A stretch of 64,000 bases of DNA from JANNBN01 sp963763885 (lineage in GTDB: Bacteria > Actinomycetota > Acidimicrobiia > Acidimicrobiales > JANYDT01), in contig CAVXQD010000007.1 of assembly GCA_963763885.1 (NCBI GenBank), forward strand, positions 1,922,001 through 1,986,000. The letters run 5' to 3'. This document shows, piece by piece, positions 24,468 to 32,177 of this stretch (positions within the stretch are counted from its first letter, which is position 1; each line of letters starts with the position of its first letter). A program made the position numbers and the translations under genes. Under the pieces are notes generated by a model. It saw only the letters and a list, made by a program, of their open reading frames with translations. It was not told where the DNA came from and did not search any database.

Positions 24468-26131
24468 CCCTCGACGACGCTGAGCAGCCCGTCTGCGTGT
24501 TGGGCGCGGAGCACCTTCTTGTCGAACTTGCCAACACTCGTCTTGGGAACGCCTTCGATGAACGTCCAGCGCTCGGGTATCCACCACTTGGCAACGCGGC
24601 TTTCGAGAAACTCCCGCAACTCTGTAGGTGTCACCTGAGCGCCGGAACGCACCACGATGCAGGCCATGGGTCGCTCGTCCCATCGTGGGTCAGGCACGCC
24701 GATGACGGCAGCCTCGGCGACCGCAGGATGGGCCATGATTGCGTTCTCTAGGTCAATGGAACTCACCCACTCGCCGCCGGACTTGATCACATCTTTGGTG
24801 CGGTCGGTAATGCGCAGATACCCAAGCGAATCAAGGGTGCCCATGTCGCCAGTGCGCAGCCATCCGTCTCGGAATTTCTCCGGTGTGGCATCGAGGTAGT
24901 ACTCGCCTGTGATCCATGGACCGCGTACCTCGATTTCGCCGATGGTGGATCCGTCCGTGGGTGCAACTTCGCCGGTGTCTTCGTTGGAGACGATGCGCAG
25001 TTCGACACCAGGCAGCACGCGCCCGGCAAGATCGTGGAAGTCCATGAACTCGTGTGGCTGTGCGTGCTTGTGTGGTTTGGCGAGTGAGCCAAGCGGAGAC
25101 GTTTCGGTCATTCCCCAGCCCTGCATGATCTGAAGGCCGTATTTGTCTTTGAACCGCTGCATCAAGATGCGCGGGACTGCAGCTCCGCCCGAGGTAACCG
25201 AGCGAACCGACGACAGGTCCAAAGGATGTTGTTCCCCGTAGTTCCAGATGTCGTTCCAAATGGTTGGAACAGCGGCGGTAACCGTGGGGTGCGTTGCAGC
25301 GATGATCGCCGCGAGAGGAGCGGCCTGCAGGAACTGTTTCGGAAAGACGAAGTCAGCACCGCAGAAGAATGCGGAATAGGGCATCCCCCACGCGTTTGCA
25401 TGGAACATCGGCACGATGACCAACAGCTTGTCCGTCTCATCGAGACCAAGGACCGGTGCACCCAACGATGCCAACGAATGAAGGTAGGTAGAACGGTGAG
25501 AGTACGCCACGCCTTTCGGATTTCCCGTGGTGCCGGAGGTGTAACACATCGCTGCGGCATCGGTCTCGTCGAGGTTTTCGGGCCAGTCGAAGGCGGGCTC
25601 CTCGGCGCTCAACAACGCGGCGTAGTCATGGACCTGAATCGCGGGGAACGTGGAGCTGAGCATGCTGCGGTCGCCTTCGCCGATCACGATGAAATGCTTC
25701 ACGTTGGGAAATGCATTCGCCCCGCCGGTCGCCTTACACAGAACCGGGATGAGCGACCCGTCAACCACAATCACTCGGTCGTCTGCGTGATTCACCACAA
25801 AGGTGAGCTGTTCTGGGAACAACCGGATATTGAGCGTGTGGAGGACAGCACCCATGGAGGGGATGGCGAGGTAACACTCCAGGTGTTCTTGGTGGTTCCA
25901 GCAGAACGTACCGACCCGTTGGTCGCCGGTGATCCCAATGCGGCGGAGCGCGTTTGCGAGCCGTGCTGCGTTGGCCGCAACGTCGCCGAACGTGGCGGTA
26001 CGGGTGACCGGAGCCCCCGTTGCCGCGTCGATCGAATCGACGGTCGTGACCGTTGATTGCGAATGAACGGTGCCTCCGCGGCGGAGGATCGCTGAAACCA
26101 GTAGCGGGTTGTCTTGCATCGTGCTCTTCAT
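24464..26131 (-). CDS. fadD: Medium/long-chain fatty acid-CoA ligase
   Basis: 555 residues of the adenylate-forming superfamily. AMP-binding P-loop YTSGTTGNPKGVAYSHRS at ~residue 190, MQGWGMTETSPLG, then GEIEVRGPWITGEYY, WLRTGDMGTLDSLGYL and the C-terminal lysine in VPKTSVGKFDKKVL. Activates a carboxylic acid to its CoA thioester for beta-oxidation or lipid synthesis; chain length cannot be read from sequence. ATG at 26131; its upstream gap of 88 bases is shared with the divergent proline-rich membrane protein. Confidence 0.9.
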   Translation of the reverse strand: MKSTMQDNPLLVSAILRRGGTVHSQSTVTTVDSIDAATGAPVTRTATFGDVAANAARLANALRRIGITGDQRVGTFCWNHQEHLECYLAIPSMGAVLHTLNIRLFPEQLTFVVNHADDRVIVVDGSLIPVLCKATGGANAFPNVKHFIVIGEGDRSMLSSTFPAIQVHDYAALLSAEEPAFDWPENLDETDAAAMCYTSGTTGNPKGVAYSHRSTYLHSLASLGAPVLGLDETDKLLVIVPMFHANAWGMPYSAFFCGADFVFPKQFLQAAPLAAIIAATHPTVTAAVPTIWNDIWNYGEQHPLDLSSVRSVTSGGAAVPRILMQRFKDKYGLQIMQGWGMTETSPLGSLAKPHKHAQPHEFMDFHDLAGRVLPGVELRIVSNEDTGEVAPTDGSTIGEIEVRGPWITGEYYLDATPEKFRDGWLRTGDMGTLDSLGYLRITDRTKDVIKSGGEWVSSIDLENAIMAHPAVAEAAVIGVPDPRWDERPMACIVVRSGAQVTPTELREFLESRVAKWWIPERWTFIEGVPKTSVGKFDKKVLRAQHADGLLSVVEG

Positions 26132-26219
26132 AAACCTGAGGTTACGCCCGCAACGGTCCGAACATGTCTGAATGTGTGCCTGACGGAAACCTCGCGTGGC
26201 GCTTGGCTACGGTGAGGGC

Positions 26220-27044
26220 ATGACCGATGGTCCGACTCCAAACCCGCCGCAGGACCAGCCTTCGTGGCCGACCCCTCAGGCACCAGCACCGTCCCCCGGC
26301 TGGAGCCCTCCGCAACCGCAACCGTCGGTGCCGCCAGCGTGGAGCGCGCAGCCGACACAACCCGGTGAACCTGCGCCGGGTTGGAACCAGCCCCCTGCTC
26401 CGTCAGCCCAACCAGGCTGGAATCCGCAACCAGCTTCACCAGCCCAACCAGGCTGGACGCCACCAGCCCAAGCTGGGTGGCAGCCTGGTGGCCCGGCGTT
26501 GCCGCCGCCACCGGGGGGATTTGTCCCAGGCGAACAGGGCCCCAAGAAGCGCCGCAAGTGGCCGTGGATCCTCTTGGCCATCTTCTTGTTGATGGCGCTG
26601 GGCATTGGCGCATGCTCGGCGTTTGTGTTCAAAGCGATCAGTGGCCCAACAACGTTCGGAAACGAATTCGCAGACAAGCTCTATAGCAACCCAGCGACGG
26701 CAGCGCAGGATCTGTGCCCCGGTGCAACAGTCGACGCCGCGGGGCTGCAGCGCACGCACGACGCGTTGGTGGCCAACGGATGGACGGGGAGCAAGCGGCT
26801 CCTCGGAAGCAATGTCACAACAGCCAACGGTTCTACTTCAGCAATTGTCGGGGGGACGCTTGGTTCGTCCACGGTGAGCATCGAAATGGCCAAGGTCAAC
26901 GGTGACTGGTGCATCACCAACTTCATTGATTCGTCGCTGTCGACGATCAGCATTCCTGACATCAGCATTCCTGATCTCAGCATTCCTGATCTCAGCCTCC
27001 CGGACTTGACCGTGCCAGAGATGGAGATCACGCCTGCGTCGTGA
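26220..27044 (+). CDS. Proline-rich single-pass membrane protein with C-terminal pentapeptide repeat
   Basis: 274 residues, function unknown. Residues ~1-110 are low-complexity Pro/Gln/Trp with repeats of the type SAQPGWNPQP and PAQPGWTPPA. A basic KKRRKWPW precedes one transmembrane helix (~116-138). The outer part (~140-240) has a small globular domain with two cysteines, DLCPGATVDAAG and VNGDWCITNF. It ends in five degenerate five-residue units (SIPDI, SIPDL, SIPDL, SLPDL, TVPEM). Layout resembles actinobacterial DUF4333/DUF4190-like surface proteins. ATG at 26220 with GGTGAGGGC upstream. Confidence 0.7.
   Translation: MTDGPTPNPPQDQPSWPTPQAPAPSPGWSPPQPQPSVPPAWSAQPTQPGEPAPGWNQPPAPSAQPGWNPQPASPAQPGWTPPAQAGWQPGGPALPPPPGGFVPGEQGPKKRRKWPWILLAIFLLMALGIGACSAFVFKAISGPTTFGNEFADKLYSNPATAAQDLCPGATVDAAGLQRTHDALVANGWTGSKRLLGSNVTTANGSTSAIVGGTLGSSTVSIEMAKVNGDWCITNFIDSSLSTISIPDISIPDLSIPDLSLPDLTVPEMEITPAS
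26946..27020 (+). repeat. Five 15-bp tandem repeat units, in frame
   Basis: ATCAGCATTCCTGAC at 26946, then ATCAGCATTCCTGAT, CTCAGCATTCCTGAT, CTCAGCCTCCCGGAC and a worn TTGACCGTGCCAGAG. The first three differ by one or two bases, so the expansion is recent. Each unit encodes five residues of the S-I-P-D-L type at the C-terminus of the membrane protein. Confidence 0.85.
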
Positions 27045-27150
27045 TGTCGTCGGACTCGCGCCGGTCCGAAACCCTGCCCATCCCCAGCACGAACGGTCTT
27101 CTCCTGACCCGCACTGAGTAACAGCGGGTTGGGCAGTAGCCTTTCCCGCC

Positions 27151-28917
27151 GTGGCTGGTGGACCGTTAATCGTGCAATCGGACCGAACGGTCCTTCTCGA
27201 AGTAGACCACCCTCAGTCCTACGACGCGCGTGCAGCGCTTGCTCCGTTCGCTGAACTGGAAAAGGCGCCCGAGCACGTCCACACCTATCGCATCACCCCG
27301 CTAGCCCTCTGGAACGCACGGGCGGCGGGTCACGATGCCGAACAAGCAGTCGACACGCTGCTGAAGTACAGCCGCTATGACCTGCCCCAGGCGCTCCTGA
27401 TCGACATCGTCGACACCATGAGCCGCTACGGCCGGTTGATTTTGGAAAACGACCCAATCTTCGGGTTGGTGCTCCGCTCCACAGATCCAGCAGTACTTGC
27501 TGAGGTACGCAGGTCCAAAGTTTCACCGCTCCTTGGTGACCTTGTTGGCCCTGATCTCGTGCAGATCCAACCAGCCGTACGTGGGCGCTTGAAGCAAGCC
27601 CTCATCAAGATCGGCTGGCCTGCAGAGGACCGTGCTGGGTACGTCGACGGGTCAGCGTTCGCCATGGGTTGGACCCAGTCCGACGAGGAATTCCATATCC
27701 GTGAGTACCAACAGTTCGCTGCTGACGCGTTTTGGGCTGGTGGGAGCGGTGTGGTGGTGCTGCCCTGTGGCGCGGGCAAAACCGTTGTTGGCATGGCCGC
27801 AATGGTCAAGGCTCAGGCAACCACGCTCATCCTTGTCACCAACACGGTGTCGGCTCGGCAGTGGCGCGCCGAGATCCTTGCCCGCACCGATGTGCGGGAA
27901 GAAGACATCGGCGAGTACTCGGGTGAGCGCAAAGAGATTCGCCCCATCACCATCGCCACGTACCAAGTAATGATCAGCCGAAAGAAGGGCGAGTTCCTCC
28001 ATCTCGACGTCTTCGATGCGCAGGACTGGGGATTAGTCATCTACGACGAGGTGCACCTGTTGCCTGCTCCGGTATTCCGCGCCACAGCGGATCTGCAAAG
28101 CCGCCGCCGGTTGGGGCTGACAGCCACGCTCATCCGCGAAGACGGCCAAGAGACCGATGTCTTCACCCTCATAGGTCCCAAGCGCTACGACATTCCGTGG
28201 AAAGACCTCGAAGCGCAGGGCTGGATCGCCCAGGCTGACTGTGTGGAAGTTCGCGTCACGCTGACTGACGCCGAACGCATGAACTACGCCTTGTCGGACC
28301 CAGACGAGAGTTACCGAATCGGGTCAACCGCGCGTTCAAAAATCGCCGTCGTCAAGAAGCTCGTTGCGGATCACCCCGACGACCTCATCTTGGTCATCGG
28401 CCAGTTCATCGACCAGTTGGAGCAACTGGCGGCCCACCTCGACGCTCCAATCATCACCGGCAAGTCCTCCACCCGTGAACGGCAACGCCTGTACGACCAG
28501 TTCCGCCACGGAGAAATCCCGGTGCTGGTTGTGTCGAAGGTCGCTAACTTTTCAATCGACCTGCCCGACGCTTCGGTCGCTATTCAGGTTTCTGGCACAT
28601 TCGGGTCGCGCCAGGAAGAAGCGCAACGTTTAGGACGGGTGCTCCGCCCCAAGAAGGACAATCGGCCAGCGCGTTTCTATTCGGTTGTCTCGCGTGACAC
28701 CAACGACCAATCTTTCGCAGCCAACCGGCAGCGATTCCTCGCGGAGCAGGGTTACGCATACACAATCGTCGACGCCGCCGAGGTACTTGGCGCGCCGCTT
28801 CCGGGTTCGGATGCTCCGTCAGGAGACATTCCAGCGTCCGAGGTTCCGGATTCCCGGTCGGAGACCAACTCCGACCCGGGCACGTCTACCACCGACGAAA
28901 CTGATCCGGTCGACTGA
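27151..28917 (+). CDS. DNA repair helicase XPB-like (superfamily 2)
   Basis: 588 residues. Motif I VVLPCGAGKTVVGMAAM, motif II YDEVHLLPA (DEVH box), RLGLTATLIREDG (motif III) and QEEAQRLGRVLRPK (motif VI) identify an XPB/Ssl2-type 3'-5' helicase, as found in many actinobacteria. The N-terminal ~70 residues (VDHPQSYDARAALAPFAELE) are the usual damage-recognition-like region. The C-terminal ~40 residues are acidic and Ser/Pro-rich. A separate protein with an XPB-N-like domain is encoded at 19510. GTG start at 27151. Confidence 0.92.
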   Translation: MAGGPLIVQSDRTVLLEVDHPQSYDARAALAPFAELEKAPEHVHTYRITPLALWNARAAGHDAEQAVDTLLKYSRYDLPQALLIDIVDTMSRYGRLILENDPIFGLVLRSTDPAVLAEVRRSKVSPLLGDLVGPDLVQIQPAVRGRLKQALIKIGWPAEDRAGYVDGSAFAMGWTQSDEEFHIREYQQFAADAFWAGGSGVVVLPCGAGKTVVGMAAMVKAQATTLILVTNTVSARQWRAEILARTDVREEDIGEYSGERKEIRPITIATYQVMISRKKGEFLHLDVFDAQDWGLVIYDEVHLLPAPVFRATADLQSRRRLGLTATLIREDGQETDVFTLIGPKRYDIPWKDLEAQGWIAQADCVEVRVTLTDAERMNYALSDPDESYRIGSTARSKIAVVKKLVADHPDDLILVIGQFIDQLEQLAAHLDAPIITGKSSTRERQRLYDQFRHGEIPVLVVSKVANFSIDLPDASVAIQVSGTFGSRQEEAQRLGRVLRPKKDNRPARFYSVVSRDTNDQSFAANRQRFLAEQGYAYTIVDAAEVLGAPLPGSDAPSGDIPASEVPDSRSETNSDPGTSTTDETDPVD

Positions 28918-29023
28918 GTCTGCTGGGCGCACCCCTGTCATGGTTGGCAGGTGAACCATGTGCACCCCTGAAGCACGCAATACGTACGGCAAACTAGGCC
29001 CGCTGGCATAGGCTGATCGTCTG

Positions 29024-29929
29024 ATGTTGGTCCCAACTTCCCAGTCCAACCGAACGCGCCTGGTCGTGGGCGCGTTGTTGTCGACGTTGCTGATGTTCGC
29101 AACCGGGCTCGCGAGTACGCCAGCGGGCGCCCAGAGCCTCACTCTCGATGTTCGCATCGCCACGGGGACAACCATCCGAGCAACTGGCGGCGTTATTACC
29201 GCCGTGTCGGTCGTCAACACCGGCACGGAGGCGTTGGCCAACGTTCAGCTTGTCGTTCGGGTCCCGGGTTTCCCTGCGCAGATCCAAAACGTCACTGAAG
29301 CTTCGGCGCCGCTGGTCGATTCCATCAACCGGGCGGGTGTCATCGATGAACGAACCGGCTTTTGGTACCACACCATTGTTTCCATACCCGTTGGTGCGTC
29401 GGTCCATTTCAATGTGAACTGGTTCAACCCGTGTACCGGGCGGTGGCCTTTTGCTGCACGCGCAGCGGATCGCCGCACGTTCACGTCGTTCCAGTTCAGC
29501 GGCGGCACGCTCCCCACGTGCGGGCTTGATGATGTTGCGTTGCCCACACCAGCGTCTTGGTTCGACCTGCCATGGCCGCCATCGGTTGTGCCTACAACCT
29601 CCACAACAACCACTACGTCAACCACCGTCCCTGGTGGCAACGGAGCTGTGCTGTTGCCAACCATTCCGGGTTCAACGGTTGCGGGCGCGTCAACTGTCCC
29701 GCCTGGGTCTGCAGCACCGTCCTCGGCAGCGGTGCCCACAACCAAAGCAACAACAACCACGGTCAAGCCACGACCCACCACTACTCGCAAGCCAGCCACC
29801 ACCTTGGAAATCGTGTGCAAAACAGTGGGTGGCCGCCGGTATTGCGGTCCAAAGTCGTCGGCGCTGAAGCCCGGCCAAGCGAAGCCCAGATCCGTAGCGC
29901 CGACAACGAAGAAAAAAACAAAGAGGTGA
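29024..29929 (+). CDS. Secreted protein with Thr/Pro-rich linker and basic tail
   Basis: 301 residues, function unknown. A signal peptide (LVVGALLSTLLMFATGLASTPAGAQS) is followed by a ~140-residue beta-rich domain containing AVSVVNTGTEALANVQLVVRVPG, similar in flavour to DUF11/CARDB-like extracellular domains, with two cysteines at NPCTGRW and LPTCGLDD. Then a threonine-rich linker (TTSTTTTTSTTV) and a short C-terminal Cys pair with lysine-rich end (KKKTKR). It overlaps the methyltransferase gene by four bases. ATG at 29024; GTG alternatives are not needed. Confidence 0.7.
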   Translation: MLVPTSQSNRTRLVVGALLSTLLMFATGLASTPAGAQSLTLDVRIATGTTIRATGGVITAVSVVNTGTEALANVQLVVRVPGFPAQIQNVTEASAPLVDSINRAGVIDERTGFWYHTIVSIPVGASVHFNVNWFNPCTGRWPFAARAADRRTFTSFQFSGGTLPTCGLDDVALPTPASWFDLPWPPSVVPTTSTTTTTSTTVPGGNGAVLLPTIPGSTVAGASTVPPGSAAPSSAAVPTTKATTTTVKPRPTTTRKPATTLEIVCKTVGGRRYCGPKSSALKPGQAKPRSVAPTTKKKTKR

Positions 29930-30561
29930 CCCTCTCCGCGGTCGATCGGTCATCGCTTGCCGTGGCCGACGCTGCCAAGGGTTTTATGCCAGACGACGAG
30001 GCGGCCGGCCTGCGTACCGCTGCGGTTCAGGCTCCCCCGGGTGTGTTGCTGGAAGTCGGGAGCTACTGCGGAAAATCTGCGGTGCATCTCGGCGTGGTAG
30101 CGCGCAGCCGCGGGCTGCTGCTCTTCAGCGTTGATCATCATCGCGGTTCAGAAGAGAACCAATCTGGGTGGGAATGGCACGACACCGAAGTCGTTGACCC
30201 TCGTATCAACAAGATGGACACGCTTCCGTTCTTTCGGGCAACCATTCACGATGCTGGACTTGAATCAACCGTTGTGGCCGTTGTTGGTGACTCGGCAAAA
30301 ATTGGCGCCAGTTGGCAAACCCCCCTGGCGTTTTGCTTCATCGACGGTGGCCATGGCCGTGCGGTTGCCCACGCTGATTTCGATGCGTGGGTACCGCATG
30401 TCCAACCTGGTGGGCTGCTTGCCATCCACGACGTTTTTCCCAACCCGCCAGATGGTGGCCGGCCGCCCTACGAGCTGTATCTCCGAGCGCTCGCCGCTGG
30501 TTTTGAACCGCTGGCACAGCTCACCGTCGGAAGCCTGCGAGTTCTCCGCAAGCAGGCTTAA
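29926..30561 (+). CDS. Class I SAM-dependent methyltransferase (Methyltransf_24-like)
   Basis: 211 residues. GVLLEVGSYCGKSAVHLGVVAR is the AdoMet-binding motif I, LLFSVDHHRGSEEN supplies the acidic residue after strand 2, and AFCFIDGGHGRAVAHADFDAW the later strand 4 region. O-methyltransferases of this kind act on small molecules or sugars. The GTG at 29926 overlaps the preceding stop (GTGA), so the longer in-frame reading from 29557, which runs over the Thr-rich linker of the upstream gene, is rejected. Confidence 0.8.
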   Translation: MTLSAVDRSSLAVADAAKGFMPDDEAAGLRTAAVQAPPGVLLEVGSYCGKSAVHLGVVARSRGLLLFSVDHHRGSEENQSGWEWHDTEVVDPRINKMDTLPFFRATIHDAGLESTVVAVVGDSAKIGASWQTPLAFCFIDGGHGRAVAHADFDAWVPHVQPGGLLAIHDVFPNPPDGGRPPYELYLRALAAGFEPLAQLTVGSLRVLRKQA

Positions 30562-30597
30562 GCCCCCGCGAAGTTGGCACGGCGCCGAGGGTGGGCG

Positions 30598-30611
30598 CTC
30601 CTCGCGAGGAG
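30598..30611 (+). promoter_or_regulatory. Palindrome covering the upp ribosome-binding site
   Basis: CTCCTCGCGAGGAG is a perfect 14-base palindrome 12 bases before the upp ATG. Its right arm contains GAGGAG, the best Shine-Dalgarno match. Folded in the mRNA it could hide the ribosome site; as DNA it could be an operator. Role not known. Confidence 0.4.
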
Positions 30612-30623
30612 TACCGTGGCCCC

Positions 30624-31262
30624 ATGTCGCTCCAAGTTGTGGACCATCCTCTCGTCGGCCATCGCATCGCCATCCTGCGCAATGCTGAAACGTCGTCTGC
30701 TGACTTCCGTCGAACGGTTGCGGAAATCGCCACGCTGCTTGCATACGAGGCCACAAGGTCTTTGCAGGTGGATCACCTGACGGTGCGAACTCCGCTGGAC
30801 CTCGAAGCCCCCGCAGTTCGTCTCCGGGCCCCTGGCCCATTGCTGGTTCCGGTCTTGCGTGCTGGCCTGGGTTTGCTGGATGGGTTCACCTACGTGCTGC
30901 CAGAGGCCGAGGTCGGGCTTGTTGGTCTGCGTCGAAACGAGGAGACGTTCGAACCAGAGCAATACGCGCAGAAGTTGCCGGCGTCGTTGGCAAATAGGGC
31001 CGTGTTCGTTCTGGACCCCATGCTCGCCACAGGCGGCTCGCTCGCCTTTACCTGTCAACTCTTGATGGCGCGAGGTGCAACGGACATCACGGCGGTGAGC
31101 GTGATTGCGGCTCCCGAGGGAGTCGCAACTGTTCAGGCGGCGTGTCCCGGGGTTCGAATCGTCACGGCGGCGTTGGATCCGGGACTGAACGAAAAGGCCT
31201 ACATCGTCCCGGGTCTCGGAGACGCTGGGGACCGCTTGTTCGGTCAGGCAAGCCACGACTAA
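30624..31262 (+). CDS. upp: Uracil phosphoribosyltransferase
   Basis: 212 residues, standard for UPRTase. LLVPVLRAGLGLLDG and VFVLDPMLATGGSLAFTCQLL (PRPP-binding loop D-x-x-x-A-T-G-G) are diagnostic, with the C-terminal DPGLNEKAYIVPGLGDAGDRLFG uracil-binding segment split around residues 185-207. Salvages uracil to UMP using PRPP. ATG at 30624, chosen because family alignments begin at MSLQVVDHPLV. Confidence 0.95.
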   Translation: MSLQVVDHPLVGHRIAILRNAETSSADFRRTVAEIATLLAYEATRSLQVDHLTVRTPLDLEAPAVRLRAPGPLLVPVLRAGLGLLDGFTYVLPEAEVGLVGLRRNEETFEPEQYAQKLPASLANRAVFVLDPMLATGGSLAFTCQLLMARGATDITAVSVIAAPEGVATVQAACPGVRIVTAALDPGLNEKAYIVPGLGDAGDRLFGQASHD

Positions 31263-31324
31263 TTGAGTCGCCAGTCAGAAATGGGTCGTTCAGTCACTCT
31301 CCGTGAAGGTTGCTGAGAGCGAAC

Positions 31325-31354
31325 TTGATTTTTGGTAGTGCGAAATTCTATGTT
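31325..31354 (+). promoter_or_regulatory. Candidate -35/-10 promoter before the metalloregulator-pyrophosphatase operon
   Basis: TTGATT (31325-31330) and TATGTT (31349-31354) are 18 bases apart. Transcription would begin near 31361, making the mRNA nearly leaderless with respect to the ATG at 31368. Matches are imperfect and no DtxR/MntR box is evident around them. Confidence 0.35.
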
Positions 31355-31367
31355 GCACCTCGCAACC

Positions 31368-32177
31368 ATGGATACCGTCCTCTCGAAGTCTGAACGCGAA
31401 ATGCTGAAAGCCGTGTACCGGCTCAGCAAGGGCGGCTCCGACGCGCACACCGGAGCGTTGGCCGAGCACCTCGGCGTGGCTCCAGGAACCGTCACCACCA
31501 CCGTGAAGCGTTTGGCAGAGCGCGGACTCATCGATCATCGCCCGTACAAGGGCGTCGAACTGCTTGCTCCTGGGCGCACGTTGGCCGTCGCGGCCATTCG
31601 TCGGCATCGCATCGTTGAACGGTTCCTGTCGGATCTCCTCCGCTACCCGTGGCACGACGCAGACCGACTCGCCGGTGCTTTCGAGCACGAACTGCCCCAG
31701 GAGATCGAAGAGCGGATGTATGAGGTGCTGGGCCGCCCAGCCACTTGTCCGCACGGCTTCCCAATTCCCGATCCACTGGTGGACAGAGTCCCGCAGCTTC
31801 CCTCGCTCGACGGGCTTCTGCCTGGTCAAGGCGGGGTTGTCGCGTTGTCAGGGAGCACCGATCCCGAAATGGTGGCATTCCTCGACACGTTGGGCATCCG
31901 CCCTGGCGTGTACGCGGAACTCATCGAGAAGCAGCCCTTCGAAGGTCCCGTAGTCGTCCGCATTGACGGTGTCGACCGCATGGTGGGCGAACGCGTCGCA
32001 GCCCAGATATTTGTTCAGGCCGAAGGCCTCACCGGCACCAACGCCGGCCGCCCTGAAACCGAAGCTGTCGATGGACTCAACATCGACACCCGAAACCAGG
32101 CCAGCAGGAACCAGGCCGCCAAGACAAGCAACACCAAGAACCCATCCAGCAGAGCCCGAAAGGACCGCACCGCATGA
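31368..32177 (+). CDS. DtxR/MntR-family metal-dependent regulator
   Basis: About 269 residues. Winged helix at the start (LSKSEREMLKAVYRLSKGG, LGVAPGTVTTTVKRLAERGLIDHRPYKG), then the dimerisation/metal domain with RRHRIVERFLSDLL, EHELPQEIEERMYEVLGRPATCPHGFPIP, whose C-P-H-G-x-P-I-P is typical of DtxR/IdeR/MntR metal ligands. An SH3-like FeoA domain (LSGSTDPEMVAFLDTLGIRPG) follows, and a ~40-residue Ser/Asn/Lys-rich tail is unusual. It senses Mn or Fe. ATG at 31368 fits the promoter; 31350 is an alternative. Four-base overlap (ATGA) with hppA means coupled translation. Confidence 0.85.
   Translation: MDTVLSKSEREMLKAVYRLSKGGSDAHTGALAEHLGVAPGTVTTTVKRLAERGLIDHRPYKGVELLAPGRTLAVAAIRRHRIVERFLSDLLRYPWHDADRLAGAFEHELPQEIEERMYEVLGRPATCPHGFPIPDPLVDRVPQLPSLDGLLPGQGGVVALSGSTDPEMVAFLDTLGIRPGVYAELIEKQPFEGPVVVRIDGVDRMVGERVAAQIFVQAEGLTGTNAGRPETEAVDGLNIDTRNQASRNQAAKTSNTKNPSSRARKDRTA

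Noticed and set aside
29557..29925. N-terminal extension of the methyltransferase reading
   Set aside because: It overlaps the Thr-rich linker of the upstream secreted protein; the GTG at 29926 with a four-base overlap is the better start and the extension lacks homology.
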